This document shows, piece after piece, positions 1 to 8,901 of a stretch of DNA of 64,000 nucleotides. The first letter of the stretch is position 1, and every line of letters starts with the position of its first letter. The position numbers and the translations under genes are program-made. The notes under the pieces are model-generated. The model was not told the origin of the DNA, did no database searches, and saw only the letters and a program-made list of their open reading frames with translations. Origin of the DNA: Bradyrhizobium sp. Tv2a-2 (lineage in GTDB: Bacteria; Pseudomonadota; Alphaproteobacteria; Rhizobiales; Xanthobacteraceae); NCBI RefSeq assembly GCF_000472425.1, contig NZ_AXAI01000008.1:310001-374000 (forward strand). The letters run 5' to 3'.

Positions 1-313
1 CGTATTGCCTGTCTGGCGCGAGGCCGGAAACATCGAAGCGCCAGAACCGTCCCTCATCGTCGGTCCGTTGACCGGTGACGGAGCGTCGATCGATCGACAA
101 CAGCGGCGCGCCCTTGAGCGGCGCCTTGAACGAGGTCTTTACGAGGAACCGCTCATGGTTGGCGGTCGGAACGATATGGTTGAGCGGGCCGGCATCCCAA
201 CTTGCTCCCCACGCTTCACCAACCGAGAGCAGCCCGACCGCCGATGCGGTAGCGGCGGCACTCGTGTCGGTGATGAATTTGCGCCGGGTCAATTGCCAGA
301 AGCTATTGTCCAT
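1..313 (-). CDS. Tat-exported protein, N-terminal part (cut by window edge)
   Basis: Only the first 104 codons lie in the window; the reading frame is open to base 1. The start ATG (311-313) has a GAGG ribosome site about 9 bp upstream. Residues 8-35 form a twin-arginine signal (LTRRKFI, then an Ala-rich hydrophobic stretch ending near GEAWGA), so the product is probably folded in the cytoplasm and exported by Tat. The mature part reads like a beta-sandwich N-terminal domain of the kind found before PhoD/metallophosphoesterase-type catalytic domains, but the catalytic part is outside the window and the function is not established. The gene is real with good confidence; the family is a guess. 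Confidence 0.75.
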   Translation of the reverse strand, partial: MDNSFWQLTRRKFITDTSAAATASAVGLLSVGEAWGASWDAGPLNHIVPTANHERFLVKTSFKAPLKGAPLLSIDRRSVTGQRTDDEGRFWRFDVSGLAPDRQY

Positions 314-714
314 TGTGTCCTCATCATTTGAGGAAGCAAATTATGCCTCCGGCGGCTCGTGGCTCGTTATGCGACCCAAGTCCCACGTCCTCAGGCGGTG
401 CACTTTCCGATGTTGCTAAAGCTTTTTTCGCACCGTCACCATATTACATGCCGCCGAGGCAAACCCGTCAAGGATGCCCCTCATCAATCGCAATTGACCG
501 CAGCAGTCATGCCCGCTTTTGGTCAAATTGAGAGGAACTCTGGATGAGCAAATCGCGTCCGCCGTGCCCCATGAACCGACCTCAGCGCGTCGCGCCTTCA
601 CTTCGCGTCCGGGCCAAATAGCGGACAACCCGCTCGCCGTCATCAATTTCCGTCGGTTGCCAATCCGTCGTAGCGTGAGAGGCTGAAGCGTCAGAGCATT
701 CTGTCAAAAAAGGT
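314..714. other. intergenic stretch without a recognisable gene
   Basis: About 400 bp separate the Tat-protein gene from the DUF1254 remnant. Several short open frames occur on both strands, but none has a convincing ribosome site or a recognisable product. It probably holds the promoter of the leftward Tat-protein gene. No strong hairpin or repeat was seen. Confidence 0.5.
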
Positions 715-1218
715 TTGTTCAGGAGGCCGGTCGTGATCGTTCGGCGTTCCGTTGCATCAATCGCCTTGACACTAGCGCTAACTTTCTCTTCTGGGGCTTC
801 GTGCGCAGAGCTTACAAAAGATGAGGCTTACACGATTGCGAGAGATGCATACATATATGCCTATCCCTTCATGATTGAGTACGTGACCGTCCGGCAGGCG
901 GGCAACTACGCGGAGCCGACTGGAATTGTTGCCCAAGCTCCCGTCAATCAGTTCAGTCATGCGCGTGATGGAGTCGGCTTAGGGCCAGCAGACGTCATCC
1001 AATCACCTCGTCAGCATTATGAGGGAGGACGGCGGACCGCGACGCCAAGTGCTTTGGCGGTGCCGATGTTGATGGCGAAGTCGAGGGTGTGGGGTCTCGG
1101 ACCGGTAACTCACGTCGACGAGCTGACAAAGTCATCGTCCGGTGTCGAAACGATGCAGTCCGTCGGGGACGTCGTAGCCCCAGATTTCATACATGCGCGC
1201 GATGATATCCGCCATTAA
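715..1218 (+). pseudogene. DUF1254-family envelope protein, truncated remnant
   Basis: The first ~85 codons encode a signal peptide (residues about 8-31, ending SGASCA) and then the start of a DUF1254 domain, seen as AYIYAYPFMIEYVTVRQAG and APVNQFSHAR. Intact members of this family run to 400 or more residues and carry a DUF1214 partner domain. Here the similarity stops at about base 972, and the following ~80 codons resemble nothing and run into the end of the convergent lysR gene. I read it as a gene decapitated by a deletion or rearrangement. The start is a TTG in the conceptual frame with no clear ribosome site. Confidence 0.6.
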
Positions 1219-2064
1219 GCCGAGCTCCGGCATCTTGTCGCCAAGACGATAACTCATGATGATCGGCGAGGTCGCGGGCTCGACCAGTCGCTTGTAGCGC
1301 ACGCCTTCGACGCGCGACTTTTGCACAGAGACGGGAACGATGCAGACGCCTTCTTCGGCGGCGACCAGGCCGACGGCGATCTGGAGTTCGCGTGCCTCAT
1401 GCGCGATGCGTGGCTCGAGTCCGCGGTCGTGGAAGAGTGCAATCACCTGGTCAGCGTAGCCCGGCCGTGGCGCACGTGGGTAGAGAATGAGGCGCTCGTC
1501 CGCGAGCTGTTCGAGCGACACCGGGCCGCTTTGCTTCTCCAAGGGATGATCGATCGGCAATGCCGCCATCAAAGGCTCCTCGCGTAGTATTATGCGCCGG
1601 ACCTCGTCGTCATCGAAGCGCACGCGTCCGAAGCCGATGTCGATCCGGCCTTCCTTCAGGGCGCCGATCTGCTCGAGGCTGACGAGCTCGACAAGGTGGA
1701 GCTCGACCTCCGGCGCCGCTCGTCGAAATTCTCGGATGAGTTCGGGTAGATGCCCGTAGAGCACCGAACCCACGAAGCCGATGACGAATTGCCTTTTCTC
1801 GATCTTGAGTGCGCGCTTCATCATCGTGCGCATCTCTTCGACGCGCGACAGTACCTGGACGGCCTGTTCGTAGAAGAGCCGCCCCGGTTCGGTGAGCCTC
1901 AATGGCCGCGACGAGCGATCGATCAGTTCGGCTCCGACCTCGCCTTCGAGTTGCTGGATCTGCCGGCTCAGCGGCGGTTGTGCGATGTGCAGCCGGTCAG
2001 CCGCGCGCGAGAAGTTGCGCTCGTTGGCCAGGGTCACGAAGTAGCGGAGCTGCCTTAGGTCCAT
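1132..2064 (-). CDS. LysR-family regulator of the cat/ben operon (CatR/BenM type)
   Basis: The 310-residue protein has an N-terminal winged-helix domain (residues 1-60, beginning MDLRQLRYFVTLANERNFSR, with the recognition helix around AQPPLSRQIQQLE) and a periplasmic-binding-like effector domain (about 90-300). It is divergent from catB, and a perfect ATAC-N7-GTAT site lies only 8 bp from its start codon. In the CatM/BenM/CatR family such proteins respond to cis,cis-muconate (BenM also to benzoate) and activate the divergent catabolic genes while repressing themselves. Position and motif make this the expected regulator of the seven-gene operon. Which effector it senses cannot be told from sequence. 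Confidence 0.9.
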   Translation of the reverse strand: MDLRQLRYFVTLANERNFSRAADRLHIAQPPLSRQIQQLEGEVGAELIDRSSRPLRLTEPGRLFYEQAVQVLSRVEEMRTMMKRALKIEKRQFVIGFVGSVLYGHLPELIREFRRAAPEVELHLVELVSLEQIGALKEGRIDIGFGRVRFDDDEVRRIILREEPLMAALPIDHPLEKQSGPVSLEQLADERLILYPRAPRPGYADQVIALFHDRGLEPRIAHEARELQIAVGLVAAEEGVCIVPVSVQKSRVEGVRYKRLVEPATSPIIMSYRLGDKMPELGLMADIIARMYEIWGYDVPDGLHRFDTGR

Positions 2065-2072
2065 AACAAACT

Positions 2073-2087
2073 ATACCTTTAGGGTAT
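2073..2087 (+). promoter_or_regulatory. LysR operator, ATAC-N7-GTAT, between lysR and catB
   Basis: The bases read ATACCTTTAGGGTAT, a perfect ATAC-N7-GTAT dyad, which is the consensus for CatM/BenM-type regulators. It lies 8-22 bp upstream of the lysR start and covers that gene's best ribosome site (AAAGG on the minus strand), so bound regulator would block its own expression. It is about 85 bp upstream of the catB GTG, as expected for an activation site. Only one perfect copy was seen; a weaker activation subsite may lie nearer catB. Confidence 0.75.
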
Positions 2088-2171
2088 AATTTGTAAACCC
2101 AATCGGTCTTTGCCGTCTCCGCCGCCTGCATCTAGTTTTCAGCCAAGAAATGCGAATTCGAGGATGCGCCG

Positions 2172-3335
2172 GTGACGATAAAAGCTACCCAGATCGATAC
2201 CTTTATTGTCGATATTCCGACGATCCGTCCGCACGTGCTCGCCATGGCGACCATGCGGAGCCAAGCGGTCGTCCTGGTACGGATCACTTGTGCCGACGGA
2301 ATTGCCGGCATCGGGGAGGGGACCACCATCGGTGGCCTGAGCTACGGCAACGAAAGCCCCGAAGGTATCAAGCTTGCCATCGACACCTACATCGCGCCGG
2401 TTCTCAAGACCTGCGACGTTTCGAGGGTGGCCGAAGCGATGGCAAAGGTCGGTCGCAGCGTCGTCGGCAACCACATCGCCAAGTGCGCGGTCGAGACGGC
2501 ATTGCTCGATGCTGCCGGTAAGCGACTGGGCGTGCCTGTCTCCGAGTTGATCGGCGGAGGGCGCGTACGCGATCGCCTGCCAGTCGCCTGGACGCTCGCA
2601 AGCGGCGACACTGCGCGAGATATCGAGGAAGCCGAGGCGATGATCGAGGCCAGGCGGCATTCGATCTTCAAGCTGAAGATCGGCAAGCGCAGCGTGGTCG
2701 ACGACGTCGCGCATGTCGCGGCGATCAAAAAGGCACTCGGTGACCGCGGTAGCGTCCGCGTCGACGTCAATCAGGGGTGGGACGAGGCGCAGGCCGACGT
2801 CGGGATGAAGATGTTGGCCGACGCCGGCTGCGACCTGGTCGAGCAGCCGATCGCGCGCGACGCGCTTTGCGCCATGGCGCGTCTCTCAGCCCGACACGCT
2901 ATCCCGCTGATGGCCGACGAAGCGCTGCACGGTCCGCGCGATGCCTTTCGCGTAGCGGCAGGCGCCAGCGCCCGCGTGTTTGCCGTGAAGATCGCCCAGT
3001 CGGGCGGACTCCATCCCGGTCGCGACGTTGCCGCCATCGCCGAAGCCTCGGGCATCGGTCTTTATGGTGGCACCATGCTCGAGGCCGGCGTCGGAACGGC
3101 AGCTTCCGCCCATCTCTTTGCGACGTTTCCCCAGCTTGCGTGGGGCACCGAGCTGTTCGGTCCCTTGCTGCTGACGGAGGAAATTCTCACCGAGCCACTT
3201 GATTACGCCGATTTCTCGTTGGGCGTTCCGATCGGTCCCGGCCTCGGCATCGAGCTCGACGAGGAAAAGGTCGCTCGATTCCGCCGGGATCGGACGGCGC
3301 CGACCTTGCATGTCGTCGCGGCGAGGGGAGCTTGA
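2172..3335 (+). CDS. catB: muconate cycloisomerase (cis,cis-muconate lactonizing enzyme)
   Basis: This 387-residue enolase-superfamily enzyme converts cis,cis-muconate to muconolactone in the catechol branch of the beta-ketoadipate pathway. The catalytic set is visible: KLK at 167-169 (Lys169 general base), metal ligands Asp198, Glu224 and Asp249, and Lys273. An N-terminal capping domain covers about 1-125 and the TIM barrel the remainder. The start is GTG at 2172, with CGAGGA about 8 bp upstream. It is the first gene of the operon and its stop is 3 bp before catC. Confidence 0.93.
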   Translation: MTIKATQIDTFIVDIPTIRPHVLAMATMRSQAVVLVRITCADGIAGIGEGTTIGGLSYGNESPEGIKLAIDTYIAPVLKTCDVSRVAEAMAKVGRSVVGNHIAKCAVETALLDAAGKRLGVPVSELIGGGRVRDRLPVAWTLASGDTARDIEEAEAMIEARRHSIFKLKIGKRSVVDDVAHVAAIKKALGDRGSVRVDVNQGWDEAQADVGMKMLADAGCDLVEQPIARDALCAMARLSARHAIPLMADEALHGPRDAFRVAAGASARVFAVKIAQSGGLHPGRDVAAIAEASGIGLYGGTMLEAGVGTAASAHLFATFPQLAWGTELFGPLLLTEEILTEPLDYADFSLGVPIGPGLGIELDEEKVARFRRDRTAPTLHVVAARGA

Positions 3336-3338
3336 ATC

Positions 3339-3629
3339 ATGCTGACGATGGTCGAGATGAACGTCCGCATTCCACTCGATTTCGACAGGGAAGAAGCTGA
3401 GCACCTCAAGGCGCGCGAGAAGGAGCGGTTTCGGGAACTGCAGCGCGCCGGCAAGTGGCGCCACATCTGGCGCGTGGTCGGTCACTACGCCAACGTCAGC
3501 ATCTTCGACGTCGAAAGCAGTACCGAGCTTCACGACATCCTGACTGGGCTGCCGCTCTATCCCTTCATGGAGATGAAGGTGACGCCACTCTGCAGGCACC
3601 CGTCCTCACTGCACGACGACGACCGCTGA
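3339..3629 (+). CDS. catC: muconolactone delta-isomerase
   Basis: The 96-residue product has the normal length of CatC and its typical opening (MNVRIPLDFD after a short leader) and ferredoxin-like fold pattern, including YANVSIFDV and LTGLPLYPFM. It moves the double bond of muconolactone to give 3-oxoadipate enol-lactone; family members assemble as decamers. The start ATG at 3339 is preceded by a GAGGGGAG ribosome site; an alternative ATG lies three codons later. It sits directly between catB and catA. Confidence 0.93.
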   Translation: MLTMVEMNVRIPLDFDREEAEHLKAREKERFRELQRAGKWRHIWRVVGHYANVSIFDVESSTELHDILTGLPLYPFMEMKVTPLCRHPSSLHDDDR

Positions 3630-3685
3630 GACACTTCGAACGACCAACGTCCGCACAGCGGACCTAAAGCCAAGGGAGAGACGAC

Positions 3686-4579
3686 ATGGATACGAGCTTC
3701 GTGAAAACCCCCGAAGTCCAGGCATTGCTCGACAAGGCGGCGGGCCTTAATCAAAGCGGCGGGAATTCTCGTCTGAAGGCGATCGTTCGCGACATCGTCG
3801 AGGCCGGTGCGGAAATCATCGTTCGGCACGACATCAGCGAGGACGAATTCTGGGGCGCCGTCAACTTCCTGCAGAAGGGTGCGCCGGAATTCGGCTTGCT
3901 GGTACCGGGCTCGGGACTCGAGCACTTCCTCGATCTGTTCATGGACGCGAAAGACGCGGAGGCCGGTCGCACCGGCGGCACGCCACGCACCATCGAGGGA
4001 CCTCTCTACGTGGCGGGCGCTCCGCTCGAGGAAGGCGACGTCAATCTGACCAAGGATTCGGACGAGACCGGCAGCCTCTACATGAGGGGTCGCGTCACCG
4101 GTCCGGACGGCGAGCCGGCCAAGGATGCGATTCTGCACGTTTGGCATGCCAACTCGCAGGGCTGGTACTCGCATTTCGATCCGACCCGCGAACAGACGCC
4201 CTTCAACAATCGCGCCCGTATCAAGCTCGGTCCCGACGGAAAGTATTCATTCCACTCCAAGATGCCGAACGGCTACTCCGTGCCCGAAGGCGGCGCGACC
4301 GACACGCTGATGAAGGCGATCGGCCGTCACGGTCATCGGCCGGCGCACGTGCACTTCTTCATCGAGGCGCCCGGGTACCGGAAGCTGACGACCCAAATCA
4401 ATTTCGGCGACGATCCGCATGCGGCCGACGACTTCGCCTTCGCCACCCGCGACGGTTTGCTGCCGCTCCCGCAGCGCCAGGGCGACACCGCCTACATCAA
4501 CTTCGACTTCCAGCTGCAGCGCGCCGCCAGCGGCACCGATGAACACCTTTCGAGCCGACCACGCGCCGAGGTCGCGTGA
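3686..4579 (+). CDS. catA: catechol 1,2-dioxygenase
   Basis: This 297-residue intradiol dioxygenase cleaves catechol to cis,cis-muconate with non-haem Fe(III). The four iron ligands are present: Tyr161 (in GWYSHFDP), Tyr197 (NGYSVP), His221 and His223 (RPAHVHF). The N-terminal helical dimerisation domain typical of catechol (rather than protocatechuate) dioxygenases occupies about residues 1-100. The start has a GGGAGAG ribosome site. Its product feeds catB and its substrate comes from benABCD downstream. Confidence 0.95.
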   Translation: MDTSFVKTPEVQALLDKAAGLNQSGGNSRLKAIVRDIVEAGAEIIVRHDISEDEFWGAVNFLQKGAPEFGLLVPGSGLEHFLDLFMDAKDAEAGRTGGTPRTIEGPLYVAGAPLEEGDVNLTKDSDETGSLYMRGRVTGPDGEPAKDAILHVWHANSQGWYSHFDPTREQTPFNNRARIKLGPDGKYSFHSKMPNGYSVPEGGATDTLMKAIGRHGHRPAHVHFFIEAPGYRKLTTQINFGDDPHAADDFAFATRDGLLPLPQRQGDTAYINFDFQLQRAASGTDEHLSSRPRAEVA

Positions 4580-4628
4580 GCCCCGCGCACAGCTGACGCG
4601 ATAACGAAAACGAAGAGGAGAGGAAGCG

Positions 4629-5999
4629 ATGACGACACTTCTGGAGCGTATCGACGGCGCGGTGGTCGAAGACAGGCAGCTCGGACTATTCCGCTGCCGT
4701 CGCGACATCTTCACCGATGTCGAGATGTACGAACTCGAGATGGAGCACATCTTCGAAGGCAACTGGGTGTTTCTGGCGCATGAGAGCCAGATACCTGATA
4801 ACAACGACTACTTCAGCACCTGGATCGGCCGCAAGCCGATCATGATCACCCGCGATAAGTCGGGCGAGCTCCACGCCATGATCAATGCCTGCGCGCATCG
4901 CGGTGCGATGCTCTGCCGGCGCAAGCACGGCAACAAGGGTAGTTTCACCTGTCCCTTCCACGGCTGGACCTTCAGCAATACGGGTAAGCTCCTGAAGGTC
5001 AAGGATGGCAAGACCGGCGACTATCCGGCTTCGTTCAATACTCACGGTTCGCACGACCTTGCGAGAGTCCCACGGTTCGAAAGCTACCGGGGATTCCTGT
5101 TCGGCAGCCTCAATCCGGACGTCGTGGCGCTCGAAGAGCATCTCGGCGGCGCGAAGGCCGTGATCGACCAGATCGTCGATGGAGCGCCCGACGGCATCGA
5201 GGTGCTCCGCGGAAACTCCTCCTACATCTACGACGGCAACTGGAAGCTTCAGATGGAGAACGGTGCCGACGGCTACCACGTTAGCTCCGTCCACTGGAAT
5301 TACTCGGCGACCATGGGCCATCGCAACTATGAGACCGAGGGCACCAAGACGGTCGACGCCAACGGCTGGTCCAAGAGCATAGGCGGCGTCTACAGCTTCG
5401 AGAACGGCCACATCCTGCTCTGGACCAACCTGCTCAACCCCGAGGTTCGGCCGATCTTCAACCACAGGGAAGCGCTCGAAGCGCGCCTCGGCAAGGACCG
5501 CGCCGGCTTCATCGTCGGCCAGACCCGCAATCTCGGAATCTATCCAAACGTCTATCTCATGGATCAGTTCTCGACGCAGATCCGAGTGGTGCGGCCGATC
5601 AGCGTCGACCGGACCGAGGTCACCATCTACTGCTTCGCGCCCAAGGGAGAGGACGCGAAGGAGAGGGCGATCCGTATCCGTCAGTACGAAGACTTCTTCA
5701 ACGTCTCCGGTATGGGCACCCCGGACGACCTCGAGGAATTCCGCGCGTGTCAGACCGCTTACGTCGGCGCCGGCGAACTCTGGAACGACCTCAGCCGCGG
5801 TGCCGTCCATTGGATCGATGGTCCGGACGAGAACGCCAAGGCGATCGGGCTGAAGCCGCTTTTGAGCGGCGAGCGTAGCGAGGACGAAGGCCTGTTCGTC
5901 CGCCAGCACGAATTCTGGGCCAGGTCGCTGCGCGAAGCGATCTTACGGAACGGCGGCGACACGCTCGGTGTCGTCTCGATACAGGGAGAAGCGGCATGA
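4629..5999 (+). CDS. benA: benzoate 1,2-dioxygenase, large (alpha) subunit
   Basis: The 456-residue Rieske oxygenase alpha subunit hydroxylates benzoate to the cis-diol carboxylate. The Rieske centre is formed by Cys88-x-His90 and Cys108-x2-His111. The mononuclear iron site shows Asp214, His217 and His222 (ADGYHVSSVHWN), where the Asp bridges to the neighbouring subunit's Rieske centre. An AGAGGAG ribosome site precedes the ATG. The stop overlaps the benB start (ATGA), indicating coupled translation of the two subunits. Toluate dioxygenase (XylX) is the close alternative; the neighbouring cat genes and lack of plasmid meta-cleavage genes favour benzoate. Confidence 0.93.
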   Translation: MTTLLERIDGAVVEDRQLGLFRCRRDIFTDVEMYELEMEHIFEGNWVFLAHESQIPDNNDYFSTWIGRKPIMITRDKSGELHAMINACAHRGAMLCRRKHGNKGSFTCPFHGWTFSNTGKLLKVKDGKTGDYPASFNTHGSHDLARVPRFESYRGFLFGSLNPDVVALEEHLGGAKAVIDQIVDGAPDGIEVLRGNSSYIYDGNWKLQMENGADGYHVSSVHWNYSATMGHRNYETEGTKTVDANGWSKSIGGVYSFENGHILLWTNLLNPEVRPIFNHREALEARLGKDRAGFIVGQTRNLGIYPNVYLMDQFSTQIRVVRPISVDRTEVTIYCFAPKGEDAKERAIRIRQYEDFFNVSGMGTPDDLEEFRACQTAYVGAGELWNDLSRGAVHWIDGPDENAKAIGLKPLLSGERSEDEGLFVRQHEFWARSLREAILRNGGDTLGVVSIQGEAA

Positions 6000-6520
6000 C
6001 CCTCGCAGTCGCAAATGCTGTTGCGCCCGCCGCCAAGTTCGACATCGAGCAGGTTCGCGCCTTTCTCTACCGCGAGGCGCGCCTGCTGGACGATCGTCAG
6101 TGGGACGAATGGATCAAGCTCTATTCGCCCAAAGCCAGCTTCTGGATGCCGTCTTGGGACGACGACGACCAGCTCGTCGAGGATCCCGAGCAGCACGTCT
6201 CGCTGATTTACTACCCCAACAGGGAAGGTTTGGAAGATCGCATCTTCCGGATCAAGACCGAGCGCTCCGGCGCCAGCACGCCGGAGCCGCGCACCAGCCA
6301 CAACATCTCGAATATCGAGATCGTGGAGGAGCGCGACGGCGAGCTCCACCTGCGCTTCAATTGGCACACGCTGAGCCACCGCTACAAGAAGACCGACAGC
6401 TTTTTCGGCACGGCATTCTACACGCTGGATACCGGTGGAGATGAGCCGCGGATCGTGGCGAAGAAGGTCGTGCTCAAGAGCGACTACATCCACCAGGTCA
6501 TCGACATCTATCACATCTGA
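5996..6520 (+). CDS. benB: benzoate 1,2-dioxygenase, small (beta) subunit
   Basis: This 174-residue protein has the NTF2-like cone fold of ring-hydroxylating dioxygenase beta subunits, with the family hallmarks FLYREARLLDDRQWDEWIKL near the N-terminus and HNISNIEI in the middle. It has a structural role in the alpha3-beta3 hexamer. The ATG overlaps the benA stop by 4 bp, so the subunits are made in a fixed ratio. Confidence 0.93.
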   Translation: MTLAVANAVAPAAKFDIEQVRAFLYREARLLDDRQWDEWIKLYSPKASFWMPSWDDDDQLVEDPEQHVSLIYYPNREGLEDRIFRIKTERSGASTPEPRTSHNISNIEIVEERDGELHLRFNWHTLSHRYKKTDSFFGTAFYTLDTGGDEPRIVAKKVVLKSDYIHQVIDIYHI

Positions 6521-6552
6521 CGCCGCTCGTCGGGATCACCGGAGAGTAGAAC

Positions 6553-7575
6553 ATGACTTATCGCGTAGCACTCAATTTCGAAGACGGAGCCACTCGCTTC
6601 ATCGAATGCAACGATGGCGAGAAGGTCCTCGACGCGGCCTACCGAAACAAGATCAACCTGCCGATGGACTGCTCGGACGGGGTCTGCGGCACCTGCAAGT
6701 GCCGCTGCGAGCAGGGTGAATACGATCTCGGCGACGAATACCTCGAAGATGCCTTGAGCGAAGCGGAAGCCGGAGAGGGAATGGTGCTCACCTGTCAGAT
6801 GGTGCCTTCCTCGGACTGCGTCATAGCGGTACCCGTTCCGTCCAGCGCGTGCAAGGTAAAGCCCGCAGAACATGGCGGGGAGGTAAGTTCGGTCGAACTC
6901 CTCTCCGACAGCACCATCATCCTCAAGCTCAAGCTCGACAGACCCGACGCGCTGGGATTCCTTCCAGGCCAATACGTGAACCTCACGGTACCCGGGACCA
7001 GCGAACATCGCTCCTACTCCTTCAGTTCGAAGGTAGGAGCGGCTGAAGCGAGTTTCCTCATCCGCAACGTGCCGGGCGGTTTGATGAGCGGCTGGCTCGC
7101 CAACGAGGCCAAGATGGGCACCAGGATGAAGTTTGTGGGTCCGCAAGGGAGCTTTTTCCTGCGCGCAGTGGACCGTCCGGTCGTGATGCTCGCCGGTGGC
7201 ACGGGACTCGCGCCCATCCTGTCGATGCTCGAGGTTCTCGCGGACCGGGGCACCGATCAGCCGGTGCACCTGATCTACGGGGTCACCAACGATGGCGATT
7301 TGGTAGAGATCGAAAGGATTGAAGCACTTGCCAAGCGAATATCGACCTTCACTTGGGCGACCTGCGTCGCCAATCCAGACAGCGCGCATCCTTTGAAGGG
7401 CTATGTAACGGCGCATCTTGCGGACGAACATCTCAACGCCGGGGACTGCGACGTCTACCTGTGCGGTCCGCCACCGATGGTCGAGGCGGTGCGGGTCTTT
7501 TTCACGGAGAAGGGGGTGAACCCCTCGCATTTCTACTACGAGAAGTTCTCCGCGACCGAAGCGGTGGCGGCATGA
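6553..7575 (+). CDS. benC: benzoate 1,2-dioxygenase electron-transfer component (ferredoxin-NADH reductase)
   Basis: The 340-residue protein fuses a plant-type [2Fe-2S] ferredoxin domain (residues 1-95; Cys40, Cys45, Cys48, Cys81) to an FNR-like reductase. The flavin site is RSYS at 153-156 and the nucleotide site GGTGLAP at 215-221; the C-terminal CGPPPMVEAV motif is also present. It passes electrons from NADH to the BenAB Rieske centre. Ribosome site GGAGAG. Its stop overlaps the benD start (ATGA). Confidence 0.94.
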   Translation: MTYRVALNFEDGATRFIECNDGEKVLDAAYRNKINLPMDCSDGVCGTCKCRCEQGEYDLGDEYLEDALSEAEAGEGMVLTCQMVPSSDCVIAVPVPSSACKVKPAEHGGEVSSVELLSDSTIILKLKLDRPDALGFLPGQYVNLTVPGTSEHRSYSFSSKVGAAEASFLIRNVPGGLMSGWLANEAKMGTRMKFVGPQGSFFLRAVDRPVVMLAGGTGLAPILSMLEVLADRGTDQPVHLIYGVTNDGDLVEIERIEALAKRISTFTWATCVANPDSAHPLKGYVTAHLADEHLNAGDCDVYLCGPPPMVEAVRVFFTEKGVNPSHFYYEKFSATEAVAA

Positions 7576-8348
7576 TCTTCACCGATCGCTTCGCCGGAAA
7601 GACGCTCGTCGTGACTGGTGCCGCTCAAGGCATCGGCCGGGCCGTAGCGTTGCGAGCCGCTGCCGAGGGTGGAAACGTTTTCTTCGTCGATCGAGCGGAC
7701 TTCGTTGGTGACGTCGCGTCGGAAGCGGGCGTTCGGGGGCGTGGCTTCGTATGCGACCTCGAAACCTACGAGGGTGCCGCAAAAGCGATGGGCGAAGCGG
7801 TCCGGTGCTTCGGCGGCATCGACATTCTCATCAACAACGTCGGCGGCGCGATCCGCATGCGACCCTACGACCGCTTCGAGCCACAGCAGATCGAGGCGGA
7901 GATCCGCCGCTCACTGATGCCGACGCTCTGGTGCTGTCATGCGGCGCTTCCTCACCTCATCGTGCGGGGAGGGGGCACGATCGTCAACGTCTCGTCGAAC
8001 GCGACGCGAGGCATCCATCGCGTACCCTATTCGGCAGCGAAGGGCGGGATCAATGCCGCCACACAGAGCCTGGCGATGGAATACGCCTCGCGCAATATCC
8101 GTGTCGTCGCCACCGCACCCGGCGGCACAGAGGCGCCCCCACGACGCGTCCCTCGCAACGCCGATGGCGACACGCTCGACGAGCAGGAGTGGATGGCCGA
8201 GACGGTCGAACAGGTTAAAGGATCCAGCTTTCTCAAGCGCTACGGCACGATTGACGAGCAGGTGGCGCCGATCCTGTTCCTGGCCTCGGACGAAGCGAGC
8301 TACGTCACTGGCAGCATTCTGCCGGTGGCGGGAGGTGACCTCGGATAG
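7572..8348 (+). CDS. benD: benzoate diol dehydrogenase (dihydroxycyclohexadiene carboxylate dehydrogenase)
   Basis: This 258-residue short-chain dehydrogenase oxidises and decarboxylates the benzoate cis-diol to catechol with NAD+. The cofactor motif TGAAQGIG is at residues 15-22, the catalytic Ser at about 141 and Tyr153-x3-Lys157 (YSAAK). The same frame is open 219 bp further upstream, but the ATG at 7572, which overlaps the benC stop, is the expected coupled start and gives the normal family length. It is the last gene of the operon; no benzoate transporter (benK/benE) follows. Confidence 0.93.
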   Translation: MIFTDRFAGKTLVVTGAAQGIGRAVALRAAAEGGNVFFVDRADFVGDVASEAGVRGRGFVCDLETYEGAAKAMGEAVRCFGGIDILINNVGGAIRMRPYDRFEPQQIEAEIRRSLMPTLWCCHAALPHLIVRGGGTIVNVSSNATRGIHRVPYSAAKGGINAATQSLAMEYASRNIRVVATAPGGTEAPPRRVPRNADGDTLDEQEWMAETVEQVKGSSFLKRYGTIDEQVAPILFLASDEASYVTGSILPVAGGDLG

Positions 8349-8361
8349 AAACTGACCTGGC

Positions 8362-8378
8362 CAACGCGTTTCGCGTTG
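8362..8378 (+). terminator. possible hairpin after the ben operon
   Basis: CAACGCG and CGCGTTG form a 7-bp stem around a TTT loop 13 bp after the benD stop. No T-run follows, so it may only be an mRNA-stabilising hairpin rather than a full intrinsic terminator. Confidence 0.3.
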
Positions 8379-8562
8379 AGGGCTTCTGCGACGTGGCGGG
8401 TGTCGCCAAGTGACGAGCCCTCGAATTGTAATCCGAAAATTTCAGTGAATGTGGCGCACTTCATACGAGTGGCTTACAAGTCGCACTACCATTAATACGT
8501 TCGCGTCTCGGAGACCTATGGACCAGGCTCGAACAGATCGCGGTCTTAGTGGAGGCAGCATC

Positions 8563-8859
8563 ATGGCAGCGCAATGGGGCAACAACAGCCTGGCAGCCGG
8601 CGCCTCCGCCGGATGGTTCTTCGCACGATCGCGGGAAGACGGATTCCTTCCTGTCCTGCAGGTCATGCCGATGTCGCCGTCCTTCACAGATAATCTGTGG
8701 TACGTGGCGGGCGATGGCTATCCGTACTGGAACGAGCTGGGCGTCAGCACGATCTGGAGCCAGTTGAGCAATGATTCCCAGACGCTAATCTATTTCATGG
8801 TCGTCGAGAACAAGAGCAACAACACGATCGAATACGCCTTCCTGGAGAGCGACCTGTAG
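8563..8859 (+). CDS. small stand-alone domain protein, paralogue of the N-terminus of the gene at 9198
   Basis: I chose the ATG at 8563 because GGAGG lies 7 bp upstream and because the paralogue starts at the equivalent place. The 98-residue product is rich in Trp, Ser and aromatic residues and has no signal peptide or membrane segment. It aligns end to end, without gaps, with residues 1-98 of the 9198-10304 product; shared blocks include LGVST, WSQLS and SFTDNLW. The pattern of alternating hydrophobics (YFMVVENKSN) suggests a beta-sandwich. I do not recognise the family. It forms a cassette with the next two genes. Confidence 0.7.
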   Translation: MAAQWGNNSLAAGASAGWFFARSREDGFLPVLQVMPMSPSFTDNLWYVAGDGYPYWNELGVSTIWSQLSNDSQTLIYFMVVENKSNNTIEYAFLESDL

Positions 8860-8901
8860 GCGCGCCCACATTTGGCGTCCCGACAACGATGGGAGAGGAC
8901 G

